Positions 1 to 4,979 of a stretch of 7,319 bases of DNA are shown here, piece after piece. The notes under the pieces are model-generated. The model worked only from the letters and a program-made list of their open reading frames with translations. It searched no databases and was not told the origin of the DNA. How positions within the stretch are numbered: the first letter of the stretch is position 1; the number at the start of each line of letters is the position of its first letter. The stretch comes from Actinomycetes bacterium. Lineage in GTDB: Bacteria > Actinomycetota > Actinomycetes > Propionibacteriales > Propionibacteriaceae. Where the stretch lies: contig WQUE01000063.1 of assembly GCA_009785885.1 (NCBI GenBank), forward strand, positions 1 through 7,319. Direction: 5' to 3'. Made by a program: the position numbers and the translations under genes.

Positions 1-587
1 GCGGCGAAGCGGCGGGCCACCTCGGGCCAGTTCACGACGTTCCACCACGCGGTCACGTAGTCGGCCTTCACGTTCTTGTACTGCAGATAGAACGCGTGCT
101 CCCACATGTCGAGCTGCAGGACGGGGATCTGGCCGAGCGGCACGTTGTTCTGCTGGTCGGACATCTGCAGCGTGTTCAGGCGCTTGCCGAGAACGTCCCA
201 GGCGAGGACGCCCCAGCCGGAGCCCTGGATGCCGAGGGAGGCCTGCTGGAACTGCGCCTTGAACGCGGCGAAACTGCCGAAGTACTCCGCGATCGCGGCG
301 GCCAACTCGCCGTCCGGCTCGCCGCCGGCCTTGGGGGCCATGATCGTCCAGAAGACGGCGTGGTTCACGTGGCCGCCGAGGTTGAACGCGAGGTCCTTCT
401 CCAGCTTGTTGATCGCGCCGAAATCGCCGGACGCCTGGGCCTCGGCCAGCTTGTCCAGCGCCAGGTTGGCGCCGTCCACGTACGCCTTGTGGTGCTTGTC
501 ATGATGCAATTGCATGATCTCGCCGCTGATGTACGGCTCCAGCGCCGAGTAGTCGTAGGGCAGGTCGGGCAGGGTGTAGGCAGGCAT
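1..587 (-). CDS. sodA: Superoxide dismutase, Mn/Fe family (C-terminus cut off by window edge)
   Basis: Cytoplasmic enzyme that converts superoxide to hydrogen peroxide and oxygen. 195 codons are visible of a family that usually has about 200-210, so only the last few residues are missing. The N-terminus has the usual PAYTLPDLPYDYSALEPYIS pattern. All four metal ligands are visible: His28 (in LHHDKHH), His76 (in GGHVNHAVFW), Asp160 and His164 (in LDMWEHAFY). Gly72 and Gln145 occupy positions that, from known mycobacterial and E. coli enzymes, favour manganese; M. tuberculosis FeSOD has His145 instead. Manganese use is therefore an inference. There is no signal peptide. The ATG start is supported by AGAGGA (603-598) ten bases upstream. 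The gene is divergent from the ABC exporter, and a perfect stem-loop lies 60-84 bases upstream of the start. Family assignment is near certain. Confidence 0.97.
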   Translation of the reverse strand, partial: MPAYTLPDLPYDYSALEPYISGEIMQLHHDKHHKAYVDGANLALDKLAEAQASGDFGAINKLEKDLAFNLGGHVNHAVFWTIMAPKAGGEPDGELAAAIAEYFGSFAAFKAQFQQASLGIQGSGWGVLAWDVLGKRLNTLQMSDQQNNVPLGQIPVLQLDMWEHAFYLQYKNVKADYVTAWWNVVNWPEVARRFA

Positions 588-597
588 AATCCGTCGG

Positions 598-603
598 TCC
601 TCT
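598..603 (-). promoter_or_regulatory. Ribosome binding site of sodA
   Basis: AGAGGA on the minus strand, ten bases before the ATG at 587. It supports that ATG as the start, which also matches the conserved N-terminus of the family. Confidence 0.6.
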
Positions 604-646
604 CATGCGGGGATGGCGCCGGGGAGGCGTCCATCAGAACTCTGGG

Positions 647-671
647 GGGCCAGTCCCCGAACGACTGGCCC
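647..671. promoter_or_regulatory. Perfect inverted repeat in the sodA/ABC divergent region
   Basis: GGGCCAGTC (647-655) and GACTGGCCC (663-671) are exact 9-base complements around a 7-base loop. The element lies 60-84 bases before the sodA start and 116 bases before the ABC start at 787. It could fold at the 5' end of the sodA mRNA or be an operator dyad. Next to it, at 676-686, is a smaller dyad, TGTC-TAG-GACA. Read on the minus strand this contains TAGACA, a poor -10 candidate that would place transcription initiation close to the outer base of the stem. The complementarity is seen directly; the role is unknown. A factor-independent terminator is unlikely because no gene ends here and there is no T-run. 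Confidence 0.5.
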
Positions 672-786
672 GCCATGTCTAGGACAACGCCGCCGTAGGG
701 CCGCCGTATTCCCGCCGCACCGGCGCGGCTGTGCACCCCGGACGCGGGCCTGCGCGCCGCGGGGGTCGGTGTGGTTTGATGGGGGC

Positions 787-2430
787 ATGGACAGGCACCG
801 CCGCGTGGGCCCGGACGACACCCCCGTTGCGCCGGTCGACCACGCCGCCCCGGCGGCGGTGGACTCCCCCGACGACACCCCCGAACCCACTCCCCCGGCA
901 GCCGACGCCCCCGACGAGACGCCCAGCCCGGCACAACCCGCCGGCGACGACGCCGGCCCCGCCGACACGCCACCGGACGAGGACGACACGCCACCGGACG
1001 AGGACGACACGCCACCGGACGAGTCGGCCGACGACACCCCGCCCGGCCCGGACGGTTCGAGTGCCGACGACACGCCGCCGGGGACGGCCGAGGACAGCGT
1101 CCCGGACGAGGACGGCGTCCCGGACGAGGACGACGAGGCGGCCGAGGACGCCGTCCCGGACGAGGACGGCGATACGGACAAGACGACCGCAAAGGGCGGG
1201 CCGGCGCCGGTCCCGAACCCGGCGTGGGTCGCCCCGTGGACGCTGCCGGGCGCATTCGAGCACGCCAGCGCCACGGACGGCGTGCTGGAGGCGTTCGAGG
1301 CCGGGCTGTCCCTGGAGGCCTACGTCGACGAGGCCACCCGGAAAGCCCGGGAGGAGGCCGCCGCACGGCAGCGAGACGACGAGGCGGCCGGCGAGGAACC
1401 CCCGGGTCCACCCGGACACCGCGCGCCGGAGACCATCGACGAGGCCGCGCCGGCCGGGGAGGCGACAACCTCCCGTGAGGCGCCGCCGGGCGCCGAGGAG
1501 GCCCCCGCCACGACCGGTTCACCCGGCGACGACGACGTCCCGCCGCCCCCGGGCGACGACACGTCCCACCCCGTGGCGTTCGCCCCCCAGGCGGTGCCCC
1601 CCGAGGCCGACCGGACGTCGGCACCCGTCGCCCCGGCGCGGCGCGTCCCCAGTTTCGCCGGGCCGCTGGCGCTGGAACTCGTCCACCTCCACAAGAGCTT
1701 CGGCCCGAAGCACGCGGTCGACGACCTGTCGCTGAACGTGCCGCCGGGGGTCCTGTTCGGCCTCGTCGGGCCGAACGGCGCGGGCAAGACGACGACGCTG
1801 TCCATGGCGGCGGGCCTGCTGCGTCCGGACGCGGGGGGCGTAAGCGTGTGGGGCCGCGACGTGTGGGCGGACCCGCCGGCGGCGAAGGCGCTCATGGGCG
1901 TGCTGCCCGAGGGGCTACGCCTGTTCGACCGCCTGACCGGCGCGGAGACGCTGCGGATGGTCGGGGAGCTGCGGGGCATGAAGCGGGCCGAGATCGCGGC
2001 CCGGTCCGCCTCCCTGCTCGCCGCGCTCGACCTGGCCGCCGACGCGAACACGCCGATCGCCGACTACTCCGCCGGCATGGCGAAGAAGATCGCGCTGGCC
2101 TGCGCGCTGATCCACGATCCCCGGCTGCTGCTGCTCGACGAGCCGTTCGAATCCGTCGACCCGGCGTCCGTCCAGGCGGTCAACAGGATCCTCGACCAGT
2201 TCGTCGACGCCGGCGGCACCGTCGTGCTGTCGAGCCACGTCATGGACCTGGTCGAGTCACTGTGCGACGCCGTCGCCGTGATCGCGGACGGACACCTGCT
2301 CGCCGCCGGACCCGTCGACGAGGTGTGCGCCGGCGAGCCGCTCCAGCAGCGGTTCCTGGCGCTCGTCGGGGCCCACGACCTGGCGAAGGGGGCGTTGCCG
2401 TGGTTGGGCTCCTCGTCCGCCTCCAGCTGA
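787..2430 (+). CDS. ABC transporter ATP-binding protein with long acidic disordered N-terminal extension
   Basis: 547 residues. The C-terminal ABC domain (from about residue 294) has the usual order: Walker A GPNGAGKTT (328-336, Lys334), a Q-loop position held by Glu375 (LPEGLRLFDRLT), signature YSAGM (427-431), Walker B LLLLDEP (Asp451, catalytic Glu452), D-loop SVD and switch His484. This architecture is typical of ATPases serving ABC-2 type exporters; the substrate is unknown. Residues 1-293 are atypical: rich in Asp, Glu, Pro, Ala and Thr, with no Cys, repeated DDTPP and VPDED motifs, and one likely helical stretch (about 155-195). Single-domain ATPases of this kind usually have about 230-320 residues. 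The start is uncertain: the ATG at 787 has only a G-run immediately before it. An in-frame GTG at 769 is possible, as is a later start, but GC-rich third positions run through the extension and argue that it is translated. Confidence 0.9.
   Translation: MDRHRRVGPDDTPVAPVDHAAPAAVDSPDDTPEPTPPAADAPDETPSPAQPAGDDAGPADTPPDEDDTPPDEDDTPPDESADDTPPGPDGSSADDTPPGTAEDSVPDEDGVPDEDDEAAEDAVPDEDGDTDKTTAKGGPAPVPNPAWVAPWTLPGAFEHASATDGVLEAFEAGLSLEAYVDEATRKAREEAAARQRDDEAAGEEPPGPPGHRAPETIDEAAPAGEATTSREAPPGAEEAPATTGSPGDDDVPPPPGDDTSHPVAFAPQAVPPEADRTSAPVAPARRVPSFAGPLALELVHLHKSFGPKHAVDDLSLNVPPGVLFGLVGPNGAGKTTTLSMAAGLLRPDAGGVSVWGRDVWADPPAAKALMGVLPEGLRLFDRLTGAETLRMVGELRGMKRAEIAARSASLLAALDLAADANTPIADYSAGMAKKIALACALIHDPRLLLLDEPFESVDPASVQAVNRILDQFVDAGGTVVLSSHVMDLVESLCDAVAVIADGHLLAAGPVDEVCAGEPLQQRFLALVGAHDLAKGALPWLGSSSASS
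964..1023 (+). repeat. 21-base tandem repeat coding DTPPDED
   Basis: Three head-to-tail units beginning at 964, 985 and 1006. The first two are identical, and the third is identical through its first 18 bases before changing to a Ser codon. The unit length is a multiple of three, so copy changes keep the frame. It encodes residues 60-79 of the ABC ATPase extension, and looser DDTPP versions flank it on both sides. Confidence 0.9.
1099..1170 (+). repeat. 18-base repeat coding VPDEDG
   Basis: Four 18-base units starting at 1099, 1117, 1135 and 1153. Units 1, 2 and 4 share GTCCCGGACGAGGAC; unit 3 has decayed to EAAEDA. They encode residues 105-128 of the ABC ATPase extension. The unit differs from the DTPPDED unit upstream but shares the PDED core, so both may come from one ancestral motif. 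Confidence 0.8.
2388..2392 (+). promoter_or_regulatory. Internal ribosome binding site for the permease gene
   Basis: The run AAGGGGG at 2386-2392 lies inside the end of the ATPase coding sequence, seven bases before the GTG at 2400. It is the best SD match near the beginning of the permease frame and decides that start over in-frame ATG 2466, which would cut into the first predicted helix. Confidence 0.6.
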
Positions 2431-4007
2431 AGCTGACCGCCCGCCAGTTCCGGGGCAACGGGCTCATGGTGGTGACGACCGTCGTCACCGGCCTCGCGGT
2501 GCTGGGATTGGCGACCATCCTGGTCCTCGGGCTGGTCGCGCTCCGCGACGTCGACGCCGAGGTGCGCACGACCTTCACCGTGCTCGGTTTCGCGCTGCTG
2601 ACGCTGGCCTGGCCCCTCACGACCGTGTTCCTCTCGGGCGCGAACGATCTGCTCGACATGGGACGTTTCGCCCCGTACCCGGTGCGCGCCCGCCGGCTCG
2701 TGCCGGGGCTGCTCGTCGCCGGCCTGCTGGGGCTGGGCGGGCTCCTCACGCTGATTCTCGATGTGGGCCTGGTCCTCGCCTGGGGAGGGCAGCGCATCAC
2801 GCTGGCCGCCGCGATCGCCGGGGCCGCGCTCGGCACCGTGCTGTGTCTCCTGCTCGCGCGCGTGCTCGCCGGGCCGTTGTCGGATTTCCTGCACCGCGGG
2901 CGTCTGCGCGAGGCCCTCTTCACCGTCGTGCTCTTCCTCCTCATCATCGCCGCGGCCATCGGGGTGCTGTTCGCGAGCGGATGGCTCCCCGGGTGGGGTG
3001 TCACCCCCGACACGTTCGGACGGGCCGGGACGCGGGTGGCCGGCATCGTCGCCTGGACGCCGTTCGGGTGGCCGTGGGCGATCCCGGCGAGCGTCGCCGG
3101 GGGCGCCTGGGGGGCGGCCGCCGGGCAGACGGCCCTGGCCGTCGGCGCCGTCGGCGTCACCGGATGGGCCTGGCAACGCCAGGTCGCGCGCGGGCTCGTC
3201 TCGCCGCTCGTCGCCGGCGGAGAACGCGTCCACCCGCGCACCTTGGCCGACCGGCTCCTCCCCGCCGGGCCGGTCGGGGCCATCGCCCGGCGCACGGTGC
3301 GCCACTTCCGGCGCGACCCCCGGCGGCTGCTCCCCCTGGTCTTCGGGCTGCTGGGCCCGCTCATCATGGTCTTCTGGGCGTACGTGCGGGCGCCCGCCGG
3401 CATCGGCGGCTACCGCGAGTTGCTGCTGGCGTTCGCCCCCGCGTCGCTGGCGTGGCTGGTGGCGTCGGCGATCGCCCAGGACATCTGCCACGACGGCACG
3501 GCGCTCGGAACCCAGATCCTCACCGGCGCGACAGGCGCCGACGACCGCTGGGGCCGGGCGTTGAGTTTCCTTGCGGTGTTCGGGCCGCTGCAGATCGTGG
3601 TGCTCGTCGCGTTCGCGGCATGGAACGGACGCTGGGACCTGCTGCCGGGCGTCGCCGGCGCCGCCGCAACCATGCTCCTCGGGGGTATCGGCCTCGGCAG
3701 CTTCCTGGGCGCGCTCTGGCAGTATCCGCCGCCACCCCCCGGGGTGTCGCCGGCCCGGCGGGGAGCCGCCGGCCGTGGCCCGTCCTGGCTCGTCGCCGTC
3801 GTCGGCCTGGTGGTGCCGCTGGTGCTGGCCTCGCCCACGGTCCTGCTCACCTGGTACGGCGCCGGGCACGCGGACGTGCAATGGTCGGCGCTGGGACTCG
3901 GCGTCGCGATCGGGGCGATCGCCCTCGTCCTCGGCGTCCGCGCCGGCGGGCGTCGCCTGGACGCCACCTGGCCCGAGGTCCTCGACCGCCTCACGTGGCG
4001 GGGCTGA
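2400..4007 (+). CDS. ABC transporter permease, about 12 membrane segments
   Basis: 535 residues, GTG start. Predicted membrane helices lie near residues 22-48, 58-80, 100-129, 134-158, 172-196, 214-260 (two), 313-330, 340-359, 388-409, 414-440, 463-485 and 495-516. The protein looks two-fold: a basic amphipathic segment precedes the first helix of each half (VRLQLKLTARQFRGN near the N-terminus, then an Arg-rich RHFRRDPRR stretch before residue 313). No extracellular binding domain, ATPase or FtsX/MacB motif is visible. The start overlaps the ATPase gene by 31 bases, so translation of the two is probably coupled and the proteins probably form one exporter. A Pro-rich loop with five consecutive prolines lies near residue 443. 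The substrate cannot be read from the sequence. The exact family is uncertain; it resembles large two-fold permeases paired with ABC-2 type ATPases in actinobacteria. Confidence 0.88.
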   Translation: MVGLLVRLQLKLTARQFRGNGLMVVTTVVTGLAVLGLATILVLGLVALRDVDAEVRTTFTVLGFALLTLAWPLTTVFLSGANDLLDMGRFAPYPVRARRLVPGLLVAGLLGLGGLLTLILDVGLVLAWGGQRITLAAAIAGAALGTVLCLLLARVLAGPLSDFLHRGRLREALFTVVLFLLIIAAAIGVLFASGWLPGWGVTPDTFGRAGTRVAGIVAWTPFGWPWAIPASVAGGAWGAAAGQTALAVGAVGVTGWAWQRQVARGLVSPLVAGGERVHPRTLADRLLPAGPVGAIARRTVRHFRRDPRRLLPLVFGLLGPLIMVFWAYVRAPAGIGGYRELLLAFAPASLAWLVASAIAQDICHDGTALGTQILTGATGADDRWGRALSFLAVFGPLQIVVLVAFAAWNGRWDLLPGVAGAAATMLLGGIGLGSFLGALWQYPPPPPGVSPARRGAAGRGPSWLVAVVGLVVPLVLASPTVLLTWYGAGHADVQWSALGLGVAIGAIALVLGVRAGGRRLDATWPEVLDRLTWRG

Positions 4008-4011
4008 GAAC

Positions 4012-4033
4012 GTCCCACCGCGAGTCCCACCGC
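4012..4033 (+). repeat. Short direct repeat in the gap after the permease gene
   Basis: GTCCCACCGC occurs at 4012-4021 and again at 4024-4033, a 12-base spacing, just after the permease stop. It may be chance or a protein-binding site for the downstream gene. I see no terminator hairpin between 4008 and 4103. Confidence 0.5.
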
Positions 4034-4056
4034 CTTCCTGAAACGTAAGCACGCAT

Positions 4057-4062
4057 TACCAT
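4057..4062 (+). promoter_or_regulatory. Weak -10 candidate before the DUF1707 gene
   Basis: TACCAT fits the loose actinobacterial TAnnnT pattern and sits in the least GC-rich stretch of the 96-base gap. No convincing -35 is seen at the right spacing (TTCCTG at 4035-4040 is a poor match). The gene could instead be read from the ABC operon promoter. Confidence 0.25.
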
Positions 4063-4087
4063 GTTGCATGTTCGGACCGCAAGCAAC

Positions 4088-4094
4088 GGGAGGG
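4088..4094 (+). promoter_or_regulatory. Ribosome binding site of the DUF1707 gene
   Basis: GGGAGGG ends nine bases before the ATG at 4104. It favours that start over the in-frame ATG at 4068, which has no comparable site and would add twelve residues with no resemblance to the family. Confidence 0.6.
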
Positions 4095-4103
4095 TGTGAG
4101 GCC

Positions 4104-4892
4104 ATGACGTCCCCAGCGGGGTACGGACCGGGCGGGTGGCCCCGCGTCCCGGGACCGTCACCTCGTCCGTTCGCCGACCCCCACGCGGCCCTGCGCGCGT
4201 CCAACGCCGACCGCAACCGGGTCGCCGACCTTGTCAGCCAGGCGTACGCCACCGGCCAGCTGGACGACACCGAGCTGTCGAGCCGCCTCGACGCGACGTT
4301 CGCCGCGAAGACCCTCGGCGACCTCGTCCCCATCACCGCCGACCTGAACTTTGCCGCCCTCGCCCCGGCCGTGCCTGCGCCCGTGCCCGCCGTCCCCGTC
4401 CGGCCGCGAAACCGGCACGTCGTGGCGAAGGTCGTCGCGGGGCTGCTCGCGTTCGTCGTGGTGATCGGCGGGGGAACCGGTGCCGTCTACGGGGCGCTGC
4501 ACGACTGGGCGCCCGTCGTGCCCGGTGCCGGGCAGCACGACAAGGACAGCACCAACGTCTACCAGGGCAACGCGTCCGAGCTGCCCCCGGCCGTCACGGT
4601 CACAGCCGGCTCGGCCGTGCTCGATCTGTCGCGGGTCACGGTGGACACCGACGCGACGATGGACATCAGTGTGACCGCCGGCAGCGCCACGCTCCGGCTC
4701 CCGGGGAAGGGCAACGTCGTCCTCACCTACGATGTCGCCGCGGGCAGCCTCTCGCTGCCCCAGGACGGCAAGGACGCCCGCACGGTCGACGGCATCAGCA
4801 AGGCCGGCACCTACACCATCACCCCCCTACAGGGCGGCCCGACGCTGAACCTGAGGGTCCATGTCGCCGCGGGCAGCCTGACCGTGAGGTGA
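4104..4892 (+). CDS. DUF1707 membrane protein with extracellular periodic beta domain
   Basis: 262 residues. After a Gly/Pro-rich start, residues 30-81 match the DUF1707 domain of actinobacteria: LRASNADRNRVADLVSQAYA, then GQLDDTELSSRLD and a final K-T-L-GDL-ITADL. An Ala/Pro/Val linker follows, then one membrane helix (about 106-132). The remainder is probably outside the cell. Residues 164-262 contain four AGS-centred strands (Ala168, Ala192, Ala213, Ala256), resembling the beta-helical C-terminal domains of LiaF-like or DUF4097-like envelope proteins. The molecular function of DUF1707 is not established; a sensory or envelope-stress role is an inference from architecture. The gene follows the ABC exporter by 96 bases on the same strand and converges on nnr. 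Domain assignment is confident, function is not. Confidence 0.88.
   Translation: MTSPAGYGPGGWPRVPGPSPRPFADPHAALRASNADRNRVADLVSQAYATGQLDDTELSSRLDATFAAKTLGDLVPITADLNFAALAPAVPAPVPAVPVRPRNRHVVAKVVAGLLAFVVVIGGGTGAVYGALHDWAPVVPGAGQHDKDSTNVYQGNASELPPAVTVTAGSAVLDLSRVTVDTDATMDISVTAGSATLRLPGKGNVVLTYDVAAGSLSLPQDGKDARTVDGISKAGTYTITPLQGGPTLNLRVHVAAGSLTVR
4732..4879 (+). repeat. 19-base exact direct repeat within the beta domain
   Basis: Bases 4732-4750 and 4861-4879 are identical, 129 bases (43 codons) apart and in the same reading frame, both coding VAAGSL. This is about twice the 21-24 residue spacing seen between the other AGS strands. It suggests internal duplication of strand units, although codon bias could add to the identity. 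Confidence 0.7.
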
Positions 4893-4896
4893 GGAC

Positions 4897-4977
4897 GGCC
4901 CGCGCGGTGCCGGTTCCCACAATGGCAAGGGGTGGTTGGCATGGTGCCGCTGTCGGGTGGGGACGCCGTCGCGACGG
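4897..4977. terminator. Possible weak bidirectional terminator between convergent genes
   Basis: The 87-base gap between the convergent DUF1707 and nnr stops holds two GC-rich self-complementary spots. One is around the palindrome CCGCGCGG (4900-4907), extended by three pairs with one bulged T. The other is the perfect palindrome CCGTCGCGACGG (4966-4977). Neither has a T-run. Position between convergent stops is the main argument; the structures alone are weak. Confidence 0.25.
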
Positions 4978-4979
4978 GG

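Noticed and set aside
96..698. Plus-strand open frames across the sodA region
   Set aside because: They mirror the superoxide dismutase gene on the other strand, whose metal ligands and conserved motifs are intact.
365..1624. A 419-codon minus-strand open frame covering the ATPase extension
   Set aside because: The product is mostly Arg, Pro and Gly, and the frame runs into the sodA coding region out of frame. The plus strand gives an acidic protein continuous with a real ABC domain.
1848..2399. Extending the permease upstream to the in-frame ATG at 1848
   Set aside because: The added stretch is Arg-rich and lies opposite in frame to the core of the ATPase domain. Hydrophobic, family-like sequence begins only after 2400, where an SD is present.
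2064..4052. A 662-codon open frame on the minus strand opposite the ABC genes
   Set aside because: Its product is low-complexity and rich in Arg, Gly, Glu and Pro with no family pattern, and it lies opposite clearly conserved ATPase and permease sequence. It is a by-product of high GC.
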